A DNA stretch of 64,000 bases from Oxalobacter sp. (GTDB taxonomy: Bacteria > Pseudomonadota > Gammaproteobacteria > Burkholderiales > Burkholderiaceae_D). The stretch lies in the NCBI GenBank assembly GCA_018384065.1, contig JAHAYL010000004.1, forward strand, positions 56,556-120,555, written 5' to 3'. Below the pieces are notes generated by a model. That model was given only the letters and a program-made list of their open reading frames with translations. It searched no databases and was not told where the DNA came from. Shown here piece after piece: positions 38,899 to 49,081 of this stretch (the first letter of the stretch is position 1; every line of letters starts with the position of its first letter). The position numbers were made by a program, and so were the translations under genes.

Positions 38899-39696
38899 AT
38901 GCAGCATCCAATGCTTACTACTGCGGTGAAAGCCGCCCGCCGTGCGGCTTCCATCATCAACCGGGCTTCCTTTGATCTGGAACAGATCAAGGTTGAACAG
39001 AAAGACCAGAATGATTTTGTGACAGAAGTTGACCGTGAGGCGGAAGCCGCCATCATAGATGTTCTTTTGACGACTTATCCTGACCATGCCATCCTGGCTG
39101 AGGAATCGGGTGCGTCCAATGGCCTGAATGACAGCAGTGAGAATGTCTGGATCATTGACCCATTGGATGGCACGACCAATTTCATCCATGGTTTTCCATG
39201 CTATTGCATTTCCATTGCCCTGCAGCAGAATGGGGTTGTGACCCATGGCTTGGTCTATGATCCTGCCGCCAACAATCTTTATACCGCCTCAAAAGGCGGT
39301 GGTGCATACCTGAACAACCGGCGTATCCGTGTCAGCAAGACAGACCGTCTGTCCAAGGCCTTGATTGGAACCGGCTTTGCTGGGCGCAAGAAGGACCCGG
39401 AGGCCCTGAAGGCATTCCTGAAGATGTTTGAGGTGATGACGATGAACGCGCAGGCTGTCCGCCGTCCGGGGTCTGCGGCACTGGACCTTGCCAATGTCGC
39501 CTGTGGCCATTATGACGGTTACTATGAAAAGGACCTCAAGATCTGGGACATTGCAGCAGGTGCATTGCTGGTTGCTGAATCGGGCGGCATCGTGTCTGAC
39601 TTTGAAGGGGAAGGGGATTACCTGAAATCAGGCAATATCATTGCCGGTTCTCCCCGCATATTTGCCCAGATGCTGCCGTTGCTGCAGTCAATATAA
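38899..39696 (+). CDS. suhB: inositol-1-monophosphatase family protein SuhB
   Basis: This is a magnesium-dependent phosphatase fold; in E. coli SuhB also joins the rRNA antitermination complex. The 265-aa protein has metal-ligand motifs [21 protein letters not shown] and [16 protein letters not shown] start at 38899 ([10 protein letters not shown]), as family members do; an upstream in-frame ATG at 38872 is possible. The trmJ-suhB divergent pair is a common betaproteobacterial arrangement. EarP follows after 14 bp. Confidence 0.93.
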   Translation: MQHPMLTTAVKAARRAASIINRASFDLEQIKVEQKDQNDFVTEVDREAEAAIIDVLLTTYPDHAILAEESGASNGLNDSSENVWIIDPLDGTTNFIHGFPCYCISIALQQNGVVTHGLVYDPAANNLYTASKGGGAYLNNRRIRVSKTDRLSKALIGTGFAGRKKDPEALKAFLKMFEVMTMNAQAVRRPGSAALDLANVACGHYDGYYEKDLKIWDIAAGALLVAESGGIVSDFEGEGDYLKSGNIIAGSPRIFAQMLPLLQSI

Positions 39697-39710
39697 ATCC
39701 TTACCGCCTG

Positions 39711-40895
39711 ATGGAAGGCTTGCAGGATTCCAAAGACAGGGAGAAGCCTTTGGGCATTGACCTGTTCTGTGAGGTTATCGACAACTACGGGGATGCCGGT
39801 GTCTGCTGGCGCCTTGCCAGGCAGCTGGCTTCAGAACGGCATTGCCATGTCCGGTTGTGGATTGACCGTTTACCCGTCCTTCAGAAAATCTGTCCCGGCA
39901 TTGATGCCGGGCTTGAAAGGCAGGAGGTTGATCAGGTGGACATCTGTGTCTGGAAACCAGATATGATGCCTGCCGACATCGGCCAGGTTCCTGATGTTGT
40001 CATTGAAGGGTTCGGCACCCGCCTGCCAGACAGCTATCTCAACCAGATGGCGGCTAGGGCGGTCAAGCCGGTCTGGATCAACCTGGAGTACCTCAGTGCG
40101 GAATCTTGGGTGGATTCAACCCATCTGATGAAGTCCCCGCATCCCCGGTTGCCACTGACCAAATATTTTTATTTCCCCGGTTTCACAGGAAAGACTGGCG
40201 GGCTTATCCGTGAGGCAGGTCTGGTTGAGTCGGCTGTCGGTTTTCAATCTGACCGGAGAAACGCGATGGCGTTCCTGTCATCCTTGGGGGTAGCCTGTCG
40301 GGAAGAACAGTTCATTGTTTCCCTGTTCTGTTATCCATTGGCACCTGTCCAGCAGCTGTTGGAGACATTGTCCTGGTCAGAACAGCCGGTTCTGTGCCTG
40401 ATTCCAGAAGGTACCGCTTCCCAGGATGTCGGGCGGTTCATCCATCAACAGCCCAAGGCTGGAACCTGTTTCCAGGATGGAGCATTGACTGTCCAGATAC
40501 TTCCGGTCATTGAGCAGCGCCTCTATGACCGGCTGCTATGGGCATCTGACCTGAATTTTGTCAGGGGGGAAGATTCGTTTGTCAGGGCACAATGGGCGGG
40601 CAGACCTTTTGTCTGGCATATCTATCCGCAGGAAGAAAATGCCCATCTCGACAAACTGGATGCCTTCATGGCTTTGTACCAACAGGGGCTGATGGAAGAA
40701 GAACAGCAGGCTTTCAGGCGTTTCTGGAAGCAATGGAACAGTTGTGCAGGGCAGGGCGGTTTCACGGAATCCTGGGCGGGATTCCGTGCAATCCTGCCAG
40801 AATTGAAACAATATGCAGGTATCTGGCGTAAAAAACTGACAGAACAGCCTGATTTGGCAACGGGTTTGGTTCGATTTGTGGATTCTTTGCGTTAA
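39711..40895 (+). CDS. earP: EF-P arginine rhamnosyltransferase EarP
   Basis: EarP transfers rhamnose from dTDP-beta-L-rhamnose to Arg32 of elongation factor P. The 394-aa GT-B protein shows FCEVIDNYGDAGVCWRLARQL with the conserved Asp residues 24 and 28, and the C-terminal donor-site motif RGEDSFVRAQWAGRPFVWHIYPQEENAH. It lies 102 bp before efp, whose product carries the target arginine, so enzyme and substrate are adjacent. The 14-bp gap to suhB suggests readthrough from there. Confidence 0.96.
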   Translation: MEGLQDSKDREKPLGIDLFCEVIDNYGDAGVCWRLARQLASERHCHVRLWIDRLPVLQKICPGIDAGLERQEVDQVDICVWKPDMMPADIGQVPDVVIEGFGTRLPDSYLNQMAARAVKPVWINLEYLSAESWVDSTHLMKSPHPRLPLTKYFYFPGFTGKTGGLIREAGLVESAVGFQSDRRNAMAFLSSLGVACREEQFIVSLFCYPLAPVQQLLETLSWSEQPVLCLIPEGTASQDVGRFIHQQPKAGTCFQDGALTVQILPVIEQRLYDRLLWASDLNFVRGEDSFVRAQWAGRPFVWHIYPQEENAHLDKLDAFMALYQQGLMEEEQQAFRRFWKQWNSCAGQGGFTESWAGFRAILPELKQYAGIWRKKLTEQPDLATGLVRFVDSLR

Positions 40896-40997
40896 AATAT
40901 TATGATTTTCCTTATCGGTGGCATTCTGTATGGTGTTTTCGAGGGCTGCCGGGATTCCTACTGACATTTTATTTTTCAATTACTGATATCTATTTTT

Positions 40998-41570
40998 ATG
41001 AAAACAGCACAAGAAGTACGGGTCGGTAACGTTGTTATGGTCAACAATGAACCCATGGTGGTCCTGAAATCCGAATATTCCAAATCTGGTCGCAACTCTT
41101 CCGTCTGCAAGATGAAGATGAAGAACCTTCTGACAGGTTCCCCAATGGAAGCGGTTTACCGTGCCGATGAAAAGTTTGATACCGTTGTCCTCGACAAGAA
41201 GGAAGTCACCTATTCCTACCAGGCTGATCCTTACTATGTTTTCATGGACGCTGAATACAACCAGTATGAAGTTGAAGAAGACTGCATGGGTGATGTCCTG
41301 AATTACCTGGAAGACGCAATGCCTTGCGAAATCACCTTCTACAACGAAAAACCAATCGCTGTGGAACTGCCAAACACCGTCGTCCGTGAAGTTGTCTATA
41401 CTGAACCAGCTGTCAAAGGCGACACCTCTTCTGGTAAGGTCATGAAATCTGCCCGTATCGCCAGTGGCAAGGAAGGTGGTTATACCCTGCAGGTCCCACT
41501 GTTCGTTGAAATCGGTGACAAGATTGAAATCGATACCCGCACCGGTGAATACCGTAGCCGTAGCAAATAA
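40998..41570 (+). CDS. efp: elongation factor P (Arg32 type)
   Basis: EF-P binds ribosomes stalled on consecutive prolines and promotes peptide bond formation. The 190-aa protein has the tip loop YSKSGRNSS with Arg at residue 32, the rhamnosylation site used by EarP in place of the lysine modified by EpmA/B. The KOW-like N-domain and two OB domains are complete, ending GEYRSRSK. A terminator follows at 41595. Confidence 0.97.
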   Translation: MKTAQEVRVGNVVMVNNEPMVVLKSEYSKSGRNSSVCKMKMKNLLTGSPMEAVYRADEKFDTVVLDKKEVTYSYQADPYYVFMDAEYNQYEVEEDCMGDVLNYLEDAMPCEITFYNEKPIAVELPNTVVREVVYTEPAVKGDTSSGKVMKSARIASGKEGGYTLQVPLFVEIGDKIEIDTRTGEYRSRSK

Positions 41571-41594
41571 TCCCTGACAGTCAGGATGCTACGG

Positions 41595-41623
41595 AAAACG
41601 GCACGTCTGGGCGTGCCGTTTTT
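41595..41623 (+). terminator. intrinsic terminator after efp
   Basis: AAAACGGCACG and CGTGCCGTTTT form a perfect 11-bp stem with a 6-base loop, ending in a run of five T's. Confidence 0.88.
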
Positions 41624-41675
41624 CATCATGAAGAATATGCATCCCTGTTCCTGTATTATCCGATGAGGAGTCAAA

Positions 41676-42584
41676 ATGGCTGTACGCAGCATGACCGCTT
41701 ATGCGACGACCACCGTTGAGACGGTGGCTGGGACACTGACCATTGAACTGAAAAGCGTCAATTCGCGTTTCCTGGACCTTCAGTTCAGGATGAACGATGA
41801 GTTCCGTCTCTATGAGCCTGTTTTCCGTGAAACCATCATGCAGCAGGTCAAACGGGGCAAGGTTGAATGCCGCCTGTCTTTTGGCAGGGGTGTCCATGCG
41901 CCGTCTTCCCTGCGGTTGAATGATGCTTTGCTGGCAGAAGTGATGAAACTGCAAGGGGAAGTGCATCAGCGCAACCCGCAGGCACAGGCGATGACCGTCA
42001 ATGAAATCCTCCGGTGGCCTGGGATGATTGAAGAAGCGGCACCAGATCAGGAAATCCTTCAGGCACAGGTGAAAGAAGCCATGACGGCAACAGTCCAGAC
42101 TTTCACATCAGAACGTGAAAGGGAAGGCACCTCATTGACAAAGGCATTGCTGGAAAAAGTCTCTGCGATGCAGGAAATCGTCGTCCGGGTTGAACCGCTG
42201 ATTCCACAGATGCTTGCACAGTTCAGGCAGAAAGCGGTTGACCGTATGCAGGAAGCATTGGGCATCGCCTTAGCAGGCAATCTCCCGCAGACCATGACCC
42301 AACAGGAAGCCGCTGAGCGTATCCGTCAGGAAGTCACACTGTATGGCATGCGGATTGATGTCGCCGAGGAATTGGCACGGTTGAAAATCCATCTGGAAGA
42401 AACCAAGGAAATCTTCCGCAAGGGCGGTATGCTGGGCAAACGGATGGATTTCATGCTGCAGGAACTGAACCGGGAAGCCAATACCTTGGGTTCTAAGGCG
42501 GTCATCAAGGAACTGTCAGATGCTTCCATTGACCTGAAGCTGCTGATTGAACAGATCAGGGAACAGGTGCAGAACCTGGAATGA
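41676..42584 (+). CDS. yicC: YicC family endoribonuclease
   Basis: This 302-aa protein belongs to the YicC/YloC family, shown in E. coli to be an endoribonuclease that affects small-RNA turnover. The N-terminal RSMTAYATTT...IELKSVNSRFLDL and the C-terminal GKRMDFMLQELNREANTLGSK are diagnostic. The start is ATG 41676, with GAGGAG upstream. In many betaproteobacteria yicC is followed by gmk; here the next gene is convergent. Confidence 0.95.
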   Translation: MAVRSMTAYATTTVETVAGTLTIELKSVNSRFLDLQFRMNDEFRLYEPVFRETIMQQVKRGKVECRLSFGRGVHAPSSLRLNDALLAEVMKLQGEVHQRNPQAQAMTVNEILRWPGMIEEAAPDQEILQAQVKEAMTATVQTFTSEREREGTSLTKALLEKVSAMQEIVVRVEPLIPQMLAQFRQKAVDRMQEALGIALAGNLPQTMTQQEAAERIRQEVTLYGMRIDVAEELARLKIHLEETKEIFRKGGMLGKRMDFMLQELNREANTLGSKAVIKELSDASIDLKLLIEQIREQVQNLE

Positions 42585-42605
42585 CCTTCTGCTGAAGTCA
42601 AAAGG

Positions 42606-42641
42606 AAAATCCGGCTGATGTGTGAACACCAGCCGGATTTT
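42606..42641. terminator. bidirectional terminator between yicC and the aminotransferase gene
   Basis: AAAATCCGGCTG and CAGCCGGATTTT form a perfect 12-bp stem. Inside it GTGT/ACAC extends the pairing, and T's or A's flank both ends. It separates two convergent genes. Confidence 0.85.
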
Positions 42642-42672
42642 TCATTGCTTATGTAAAAGCCTGCCTGCTGTA

Positions 42673-43875
42673 TCAGAGGACTTTTGCAATGGCATCCACA
42701 ACGTAATCGATGTTATGGGAATTCAAGGCAGCGACACAGATGCGGCCGGTTCCTACGATATAGATTGAGAATTCGTTTTTCAGCCGTTCAGCCTGTGCCT
42801 GGTTCAGGCCGGAATAGGAGAACATCCCTGCCTGACGGGTGATGAAACTGAAATCCATATCCGGTTTCCTGGCAGTCAGTTTCTCGACCAGCTGATGGCG
42901 CATGACGTGGATGCGTTCACGCATGCCTGCCAGTTCATCTTCCCACATCTGCCGCAGGGCAGGGTTCGACAGGACGGTACCGACAATTTTCGCACCATAA
43001 ATCGGTGGGTTGGAATAGTTTGTCCGGATGACCCGTTTCAGCTGGGAAAGGACGCGTGCGGATTCATCTGCATCAGAAGCCACCAGGCTGAATGCCCCGA
43101 CACGTTCCCCATACAGCGAGAAAGACTTTGAGAAGGAGTTGGCAACCAAGACCAGTGGGCAGTCTTCTGAGAAACGGCGGACAGCCTTGCCATCTTCAGC
43201 AATACCGTTGGAGAAACCCTGATAGGCCATATCCAGGAAAGGAATCAGGCTGTTTTTCTTGACCACATCGATGACCTGCGTCCATTGGTCTTCGGTCAGG
43301 TCTGCACCGGTCGGATTATGGCAGCAGGCATGCAGGATGATGATGGAGCCTGCTTTTATGGAACCCAGGGTTTCAATCATGCCCTTGAAATTGACGCCAT
43401 GGGTGGCTTCGTCATAGTAGGGGTAGGTGTTGACCTTGAAACCTGCATAGTCGAACAATGCGAAATGGTTCTGCCAGCTTGGATTGCTGACCCAGACTTC
43501 TGAATCAGGCATAAAGCGTTTCAGGAAGTCCGCGCCGATTTTCAGCGCACCGGTTCCGCCGAGGGACTGCACAGTGGAAATCCGTTTTTCCTTGACAGCC
43601 GGATTGTCCGCACCGAAAACCAGGTTCTGGACAGCCGTGTCATAGAGCGGGATACCGTCAATAGGCAGATAGGTATGCGGGGTTTCAGCAGCAGCCATCA
43701 GCTTTTCCGCTTCCACCACACATTTCAGCAGGGGAACCTTGCCGTTGTCATCATAATAGACGCCAACGCCCAGATTGGTCTTTTTGGGGTTTTCATCTGC
43801 ACGGAATGCTTCAGTGATGCCCAGGATCGGGTCGCGGGGCGCCATCGGGATGGCAGGTAAGATAGAATTGTTCAT
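42673..43875 (-). CDS. aspartate/aromatic amino acid aminotransferase
   Basis: This is a PLP-dependent aminotransferase of the AspC/TyrB group, making aspartate, phenylalanine or tyrosine from 2-oxo acids and glutamate. The 400-aa protein has NLGVGVYYDDNGKVP, HACCHNPTGAD, the PLP lysine in NSFSKSFSLYGERVG and the substrate Arg segment FSYSGLN. Family members of this type cannot be split into AspC or TyrB by eye, so I give no symbol. Start 43875 (MNNSILPAIP) fits the family; the frame continues upstream but nothing supports it. There is no clear Shine-Dalgarno sequence. Confidence 0.93.
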   Translation of the reverse strand: MNNSILPAIPMAPRDPILGITEAFRADENPKKTNLGVGVYYDDNGKVPLLKCVVEAEKLMAAAETPHTYLPIDGIPLYDTAVQNLVFGADNPAVKEKRISTVQSLGGTGALKIGADFLKRFMPDSEVWVSNPSWQNHFALFDYAGFKVNTYPYYDEATHGVNFKGMIETLGSIKAGSIIILHACCHNPTGADLTEDQWTQVIDVVKKNSLIPFLDMAYQGFSNGIAEDGKAVRRFSEDCPLVLVANSFSKSFSLYGERVGAFSLVASDADESARVLSQLKRVIRTNYSNPPIYGAKIVGTVLSNPALRQMWEDELAGMRERIHVMRHQLVEKLTARKPDMDFSFITRQAGMFSYSGLNQAQAERLKNEFSIYIVGTGRICVAALNSHNIDYVVDAIAKVL

Positions 43876-43953
43876 CGTGATAATATTGATTGTCCAACAC
43901 ACATGCATCCACACGGATTTCCATTCACATCAACGTGTGGACGAAATCTAAAA

Positions 43954-43969
43954 ACAGGGGAAGCCCTGT
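43954..43969 (+). promoter_or_regulatory. perfect palindrome upstream of uvrB
   Basis: ACAGGGGAAGCCCTGT is a 6-bp perfect inverted repeat around GAAG, 33 bp before the uvrB start. It could be an operator or a 5' hairpin. The following CTGTATATAAACGAAA resembles only the left half of a LexA box and lacks ACAG. Confidence 0.4.
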
Positions 43970-44002
43970 ATATAAACGAAATATTATCAGAGGTACGGCG
44001 CA

Positions 44003-46099
44003 ATGGCTCATTTATCAACGGTTTCTCCTGAAAAACCAGATAAAAAAGTCGTGACTTTCCCAAATTCACCGTTTGAACTCGTCCAGCCATTCGAACCATC
44101 CGGTGACCAGCCTGAGGCGATTGAAAAACTGGTTGAAGGCATCCATGATGGCCTGTCTTTCCAGACCCTGCTTGGGGTGACAGGATCGGGCAAGACCTAC
44201 ACCATGGCGCATGTCATTGCCCGCTTGGGCCGTCCCGCAATTGTCTTTGCGCCGAACAAGACGCTTGCTGCCCAGCTTTACAGTGAGTTCAGGGACTTTT
44301 TCCCGAACAATGCCGTTGAGTATTTCGTCAGCTACTACGATTATTATCAGCCGGAAGCTTATGTCCCCCAGCGTGACCTGTTCATTGAAAAGGATTCAGC
44401 CGTCAATGAGCATATCGAACAGATGCGCCTGTCCTGCACCAAGTCGCTGATGGAGCGGCGGGACGTGGTCATTGTCGCAACTGTCTCCGCGATTTACGGG
44501 ATAGGCAACCCGAATGAATACCATCAGATGATCCTGACACTGCGCAAGAATGACAGGATGCCTTATAAAGATGTCATCACCCGCCTTGTCCAGATGCAGT
44601 ACACGCGGAATGACTACGATTTCAGCCGTGGCACTTTCCGGGTACGGGGGGACATCATCGATGTTTTCCCGGCTGAGAATGCTGACTATGCCATCCGTAT
44701 CGCAATGTTTGACGATGAGATCGAGAGCCTGCATTTCTTCGATCCCATCTCCGGGAAAGTCCTTCAGGAAATCCCCCGGTTCACCATCTATCCCGGTTCC
44801 CATTATGTGACTCCCAGGGCGACTGTCCTGAATGCGATTGAGACCATCAAGGAAGAACTGGCGGAACGCAAGGCATGGTTCCATGCCCAGGGCAAATATA
44901 TCGAGGAGCAGCGTATCGACCAACGGACCCGTTTTGACCTGGAAATGTTGCAGGAAGTCGGCTTCACAAAGGGCATCGAAAACTATTCACGCCATCTGAC
45001 TGGCATGAAACCCGGGGAACCGCCACCGACTTTGGTGGATTACCTGCCATCAGATGCCATCATGTTCCTGGATGAATCCCATGTCACCATCGGGCAGCTA
45101 AACGGGATGTACAACGGTGACCATTCCCGGAAGACGAACCTGGTCGATTACGGTTTCCGCCTGCCATCAGCCTTGGACAACCGCCCATTGCGTTTCGATG
45201 AGTTCGAGAAAAAGATGCGGCAGACGGTTTTTGTCTCCGCAACACCTGCTGGCTATGAACTTGCCCATTCCGGGCAGGTGGTTGAACAGGTTGTCCGTCC
45301 AACAGGGTTGGTTGACCCTGCCATCGAGGTCAGGCGGGCGGACAGTCAGGTCGATGACCTGCTGGGTGAGATCCATGACCGCGTCCAGCACAATGAGCGT
45401 ATCTTGGTCACTACATTGACCAAGCGGATGGCGGAACAGCTCACGGAGTTCCTGTCGGAACAGGGTGTCAGGGTGCGTTACCTGCACAGCGATATCGATA
45501 CGGTTGAACGGGTTGAGATCATCCGGGACCTCCGGATGGGTAAATTCGACGTGCTGGTGGGCATCAACCTGCTGCGTGAAGGGCTTGATATCCCGGAAGT
45601 CTCTCTGGTTGCCATCCTGGATGCCGACAAGGAGGGGTTCCTCCGTTCGGAACGCAGCCTGATCCAGACAATCGGCCGTGCCGCACGCAATTTGAACGGT
45701 GCTGCCATCCTGTATGCAGACAATATGACCGATTCGATGAAACGGGCGATTGATGAGACTGAACGGCGGCGTGCCAAGCAGATGGCATTCAACCAGCGGC
45801 ATGGCATCACCCCAGCTGGCATCACGAAGGAAATCAGGGAACTGATTGATGGGGTTTTCCATCCAGAGGAAAGCCGTAAGACGGCTCAGGCTGAAGAAGA
45901 ACGGATGGATTATGAAATCATGTCTGAAAGCGAATTGGGGCGTGAAATCAAGAAACTGGAAAAACAGATGCAGGACTTTGCAAAGAACCTGCAGTTTGAA
46001 AAGGCAGCCAAGGTCCGGGACAAGCTGCATCTTCTCCGCCAGCAGGCATTCGGTGCGTCCATCATCGACAGGATCAAACAGAAGGCTTTGAAAAAATGA
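44003..46099 (+). CDS. uvrB: excinuclease ABC subunit UvrB
   Basis: UvrB is the damage-verification helicase-like subunit of nucleotide excision repair; it receives DNA from UvrA and recruits UvrC. The 698-aa protein has Walker A GVTGSGKT, the beta-hairpin region [22 protein letters not shown], helicase motifs V/VI ([22 protein letters not shown]) and a C-terminal UVR domain (about 650-690). The start is ATG 44003. Its stop overlaps the next gene as ATGA. No complete LexA box is seen, although lexA lies 6 kb upstream. Confidence 0.98.
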   Translation: MAHLSTVSPEKPDKKVVTFPNSPFELVQPFEPSGDQPEAIEKLVEGIHDGLSFQTLLGVTGSGKTYTMAHVIARLGRPAIVFAPNKTLAAQLYSEFRDFFPNNAVEYFVSYYDYYQPEAYVPQRDLFIEKDSAVNEHIEQMRLSCTKSLMERRDVVIVATVSAIYGIGNPNEYHQMILTLRKNDRMPYKDVITRLVQMQYTRNDYDFSRGTFRVRGDIIDVFPAENADYAIRIAMFDDEIESLHFFDPISGKVLQEIPRFTIYPGSHYVTPRATVLNAIETIKEELAERKAWFHAQGKYIEEQRIDQRTRFDLEMLQEVGFTKGIENYSRHLTGMKPGEPPPTLVDYLPSDAIMFLDESHVTIGQLNGMYNGDHSRKTNLVDYGFRLPSALDNRPLRFDEFEKKMRQTVFVSATPAGYELAHSGQVVEQVVRPTGLVDPAIEVRRADSQVDDLLGEIHDRVQHNERILVTTLTKRMAEQLTEFLSEQGVRVRYLHSDIDTVERVEIIRDLRMGKFDVLVGINLLREGLDIPEVSLVAILDADKEGFLRSERSLIQTIGRAARNLNGAAILYADNMTDSMKRAIDETERRRAKQMAFNQRHGITPAGITKEIRELIDGVFHPEESRKTAQAEEERMDYEIMSESELGREIKKLEKQMQDFAKNLQFEKAAKVRDKLHLLRQQAFGASIIDRIKQKALKK

Positions 46100-46881
46100 A
46101 CCGTTTTCCGCCATTCATTGAAACGGCACTCCAACGTGCGCATTCCTCTTGGCAGGACATCCTGAAGCAGGGACTGTCGGCTGTGGAAAAAAATACACCG
46201 GGGTATCTGGACAGTCTGGAAAACAGCGGTTTCCTGCCGACACAGGGCAGGCTTTTTGCAGCGTTTTCCCTGCCGGTTGACCAAGTCCGTTTTGTGCTGA
46301 TGGGAGAAGGACCTTATCCCCGTGAAGCCAGTGCATCCGGTTACTGTTTCATGGATGGTGCTGTCCAGGAACTCTGGTCAGCTGATGGGTTGTCAAAACC
46401 AGTTAACCGGGCGGTTTCGCTGAGGAACTTCATCAAGATGCTGCTGGTGGCAGACGGCTACCTCCAGCCGGACGATACCGGCAAGGATGCGATGAAACGG
46501 TTTGTTGAGAACAGCCTGAAACCTGACCAGACATTCATCCAGACAGGGCAGGAACTTCAGGCAAACATGATTCATAGTGGATTCCTGCTGCTGAACGCCG
46601 CCCTGGTTTTCCGGAAAGGTGTGCCGGCTGCCAAAGAGACACGCTACTGGCAGCCGTTCCTGAATACCGTGCTGGAAGCATTGGGGGCATGCCAGGCAGA
46701 CCAAAAGCTGCCTGTGACCCTGGTGCTATGGGGCAAGATGGCGGAACGGTTCCAGCCCCAGTTTGAGGGGGCTGGTTACCGGATTGCTGTTTCAGAGCAC
46801 CCATACAACCTGTCATTCATCGGGAATGGTGTCATGCAGTCATTGTTCCAGCCGTTGAACCTCCTGAAAAAGCCTGTGTAG
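46096..46881 (+). CDS. uracil-DNA glycosylase family 1 homologue with degenerate catalytic motifs
   Basis: The 261-aa protein aligns with family 1 UDG over its whole length: [52 protein letters not shown] and SEHPYNLSF. In active UDG the water-activating loop is GQDPYH and the DNA loop HPSPLS; here they are GEGPYP and HPYNLS. The catalytic Asp and the loop His are both replaced, while the uracil-binding Asn (LLLN) and Phe remain. It may bind uracil or DNA without cutting, or have changed chemistry. Translation is coupled to uvrB by a 4-base overlap, which suggests a repair link. Confidence 0.85.
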   Translation: MNRFPPFIETALQRAHSSWQDILKQGLSAVEKNTPGYLDSLENSGFLPTQGRLFAAFSLPVDQVRFVLMGEGPYPREASASGYCFMDGAVQELWSADGLSKPVNRAVSLRNFIKMLLVADGYLQPDDTGKDAMKRFVENSLKPDQTFIQTGQELQANMIHSGFLLLNAALVFRKGVPAAKETRYWQPFLNTVLEALGACQADQKLPVTLVLWGKMAERFQPQFEGAGYRIAVSEHPYNLSFIGNGVMQSLFQPLNLLKKPV

Positions 46882-46927
46882 GAAATCCGGGCAGATGATG
46901 AGGTGAAGTTTTTTGACTGGACAAGGA

Positions 46928-46948
46928 ACGGCTGGATTGTCCAGCCGT
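46928..46948. terminator. hairpin between the UDG homologue and hicB
   Basis: ACGGCTGGA and TCCAGCCGT form a perfect 9-bp stem with a TTG loop between convergent genes. There is no long T-run on either side. Confidence 0.5.
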
Positions 46949-46968
46949 CCTGGGAAGTGAAAGGTTGA

Positions 46969-47367
46969 TTATCTTGAGATTCCCGCCATAGCAGCATCTG
47001 CAATGAATGCTGAACGGCTTTTCAGTCCATACATCCTGACATGCTCATCAATAGCGGATACGACCCGGGATGGCAGGGTGATTGTCAGCCTCTCTGTCTT
47101 GCCTAAGAATGGGGTGATGTCGATGTCAACCAATCCGAACTGGAAACCCTTGTATTCTTCCCTGCTCATGATATCAGCCATATTTGATGGCATAGGGATT
47201 TCTTTATCCATCCTGACAAAATTGCCCATCTCGATATCAGCTGCTTCAACCGCCGCCTTATAGCAGTCTTCAATAGTGTCTCCGGCCGTTGCAACATCCA
47301 AATCAGGAACATAGACGGCATGAGCGGTTTCATCATCCCCCAGCTCAATTACAATCGGATATTTCAT
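46969..47367 (-). CDS. hicB: HicB family antitoxin
   Basis: HicB neutralises the HicA mRNA interferase and represses the hicAB promoter. The 132-aa protein has the partial RNase-H-like N-domain (MKYPIVIELGDDE...YVPDLDVATAGDT) and a C-terminal ribbon-helix-helix DNA-binding segment (RLTITLPSRVVSAIDEHV...SRSAFIADAA). Its start overlaps the hicA stop as ATGA, so toxin is encoded first. Confidence 0.95.
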   Translation of the reverse strand: MKYPIVIELGDDETAHAVYVPDLDVATAGDTIEDCYKAAVEAADIEMGNFVRMDKEIPMPSNMADIMSREEYKGFQFGLVDIDITPFLGKTERLTITLPSRVVSAIDEHVRMYGLKSRSAFIADAAMAGISR

Positions 47368-47546
47368 TTGATACCTGCCTTTCTTTTAATCTGGGCAACC
47401 AATCCCTTTTTAAGGTCTTTCTTGGGATGCGGAACAGCAATATTCATTGGGTTGCCCTTTTTTATATAGATATGATGGCTTCCTTCCGTTCTTGAGAGCG
47501 TCCAACCATCAGCGGTCAGTATTGCAATCAATTCCTTGCTGTTCAT
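47364..47546 (-). CDS. hicA: HicA family toxin (mRNA interferase)
   Basis: This 60-aa double-stranded-RNA-binding-fold toxin cleaves mRNA. It begins MNSKELIAILTADGW and carries the catalytic His in RTEGSHHIYI. I start at 47546 because AAAGGG lies six bases upstream; ATG 47561 is an alternative that adds MKGLL. It precedes hicB in a two-gene operon. Confidence 0.93.
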   Translation of the reverse strand: MNSKELIAILTADGWTLSRTEGSHHIYIKKGNPMNIAVPHPKKDLKKGLVAQIKRKAGIK

Positions 47547-47576
47547 CAGAAGCCCTTTCATGTCTCATTGGTTGAT

Positions 47577-47626
47577 ATTATACATAAAAATATATAAATC
47601 ATTAAGTATAAGTACATCAGGATGTA
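47577..47626 (-). promoter_or_regulatory. hicAB promoter and operator-like palindrome
   Basis: On the minus strand a perfect TATAAT (47582-47577) lies 30 bp upstream of the hicA start. A weak TTAATG is spaced 17 bp further up. Further upstream TACATC-AG-GATGTA (47613-47626) is a perfect inverted repeat, a likely site for the HicB ribbon-helix-helix domain. Confidence 0.55.
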
Positions 47627-47741
47627 TATTTTAATCAGAAAAATTTCGATACGGCGGTTACCTTCGTCAGCGGGAATCTGACTGAGGCTGCATGGGAAAT
47701 GGTATTATTGGGAATATTTTGATACTGGGAGAGAAAGGGTT

Positions 47742-48479
47742 ATGTCCGACATCAAGCTTATCCGCGCAAATGGCCGCCCCCTGAACGCCATGCGCTCCAT
47801 CGAATTCATCAGGAATTACACCAAATATGCCGAGGGTTCCGTCCTGGCGGTGTTTGGGGATACCAAGGTCATCTGTACGGCAAGCATCGAGGAATCAGTG
47901 CCGTCTTTCCTGCGGGGCAGGGGGCGTGGCTGGCTGACTGCTGAATACGGTATGCTGCCCCGTTCCACCCATACCCGGATGGACCGTGAAGCTGCCCGTG
48001 GCCGTCAGAGTGGCAGGACCCAGGAAATCCAGCGCCTGATTGGCCGTTCACTCCGTGCGGCGTTCGACCTTGAAGCTTTCGGTGAACGGACCCTGAAACT
48101 CGACTGTGATGTCATCCAGGCTGATGGCGGTACCCGTACTGCTTCCATCAGCGGCGTGATGATTGCCGCCTATGATGCGTTTGCCCGCATGGTGGAAGAA
48201 GGCATCATCGAATCCATCCCGCTCCGCCATTTTGTTGCAGCGGTTTCTGTCGGGGTCTGTGACGGTTCCCCTGTGCTTGACCTGGACTACCAGGAAGACA
48301 GCACCTGCGATACCGACATGAATGTGGTGATGACCGAAAACGGGGATTTTGTCGAAATCCAGGGGACTGCTGAAGGCAATCCATTCTCCAGCCAGAACCT
48401 GATTGAACTGCTTGACCTGGCAAAAAGCGGTATCTCAGATCTGATTGGCATGCAGAAACAGGTCTTGGGCCTGAAATGA
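47742..48479 (+). CDS. rph: ribonuclease PH
   Basis: RNase PH is a phosphorolytic 3'-5' exoribonuclease that trims tRNA precursors and degrades structured RNA as a hexamer. The 245-aa protein has [33 protein letters not shown] and the C-terminal [12 protein letters not shown], covering the phosphate-binding and catalytic Asp residues. It starts the rph-rdgB-hemW cluster, with 17 bp to rdgB. Confidence 0.97.
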   Translation: MSDIKLIRANGRPLNAMRSIEFIRNYTKYAEGSVLAVFGDTKVICTASIEESVPSFLRGRGRGWLTAEYGMLPRSTHTRMDREAARGRQSGRTQEIQRLIGRSLRAAFDLEAFGERTLKLDCDVIQADGGTRTASISGVMIAAYDAFARMVEEGIIESIPLRHFVAAVSVGVCDGSPVLDLDYQEDSTCDTDMNVVMTENGDFVEIQGTAEGNPFSSQNLIELLDLAKSGISDLIGMQKQVLGLK

Positions 48480-48496
48480 TGATGGGCAGGTGATTC

Positions 48497-49081
48497 ATGG
48501 CTGGTAAAATCGTCCTTGCTTCTGGCAACAAAGGAAAGCTCCGGGAATTCAGGCAGATGCTGGAGCCGATGGGGTACGAAATCCATCCACAGTCTGAATT
48601 CAGCGTCACCGAGGCGGAGGAGCCGTTTGGTACCTTCGTTGAGAACGCGTTGGCGAAAGCCCGGCATGTCTCCCGGCAGACAGGCCTGCCGGCGATGGCG
48701 GATGATTCCGGCATCTGTGTCGATGCCTTGGGCGGTCAACCCGGTGTGCATTCCGCCCGCTATGCCGGTGATCCCAAATCCGATGACCGGAACAACCAGA
48801 AGCTGATCGCCGACTTGGCAGGCGTTGAAAACCGTGCTGCCAATTACTACTGTGTCCTGGTCTATGTCCGTTCAGCCGATGACCCGCAGCCCATCATTGC
48901 GGATGGCAGATGGTCAGGCATCGTCATCGATGAACCAAAAGGGGAGAACGGCTTCGGGTATGACCCGTATTTCTTGGTTCCTGAATTCGGCAAGACCGCT
49001 GCTGAACTTTCGCCAGAGGAAAAGAATGCCTGTTCGCACCGCGGCAAGGCCTTGAAGGCACTGATGGAGAAACTGGCATGA
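48497..49081 (+). CDS. rdgB: XTP/dITP pyrophosphatase RdgB
   Basis: RdgB hydrolyses ITP, XTP and their deoxy forms to monophosphates, keeping deaminated purines out of DNA. The 194-aa protein has ASGNKGKLREF, the ADDSGICVDALGG catalytic loop, SARYAG and SHRGKALKAL. Its stop overlaps the hemW start as ATGA, so the two are coupled. Confidence 0.97.
   Translation: MAGKIVLASGNKGKLREFRQMLEPMGYEIHPQSEFSVTEAEEPFGTFVENALAKARHVSRQTGLPAMADDSGICVDALGGQPGVHSARYAGDPKSDDRNNQKLIADLAGVENRAANYYCVLVYVRSADDPQPIIADGRWSGIVIDEPKGENGFGYDPYFLVPEFGKTAAELSPEEKNACSHRGKALKALMEKLA

Noticed and set aside
43966..43981. LexA box at uvrB
   Set aside because: Only the left half CTGT is present; the right half reads GAAA instead of ACAG.
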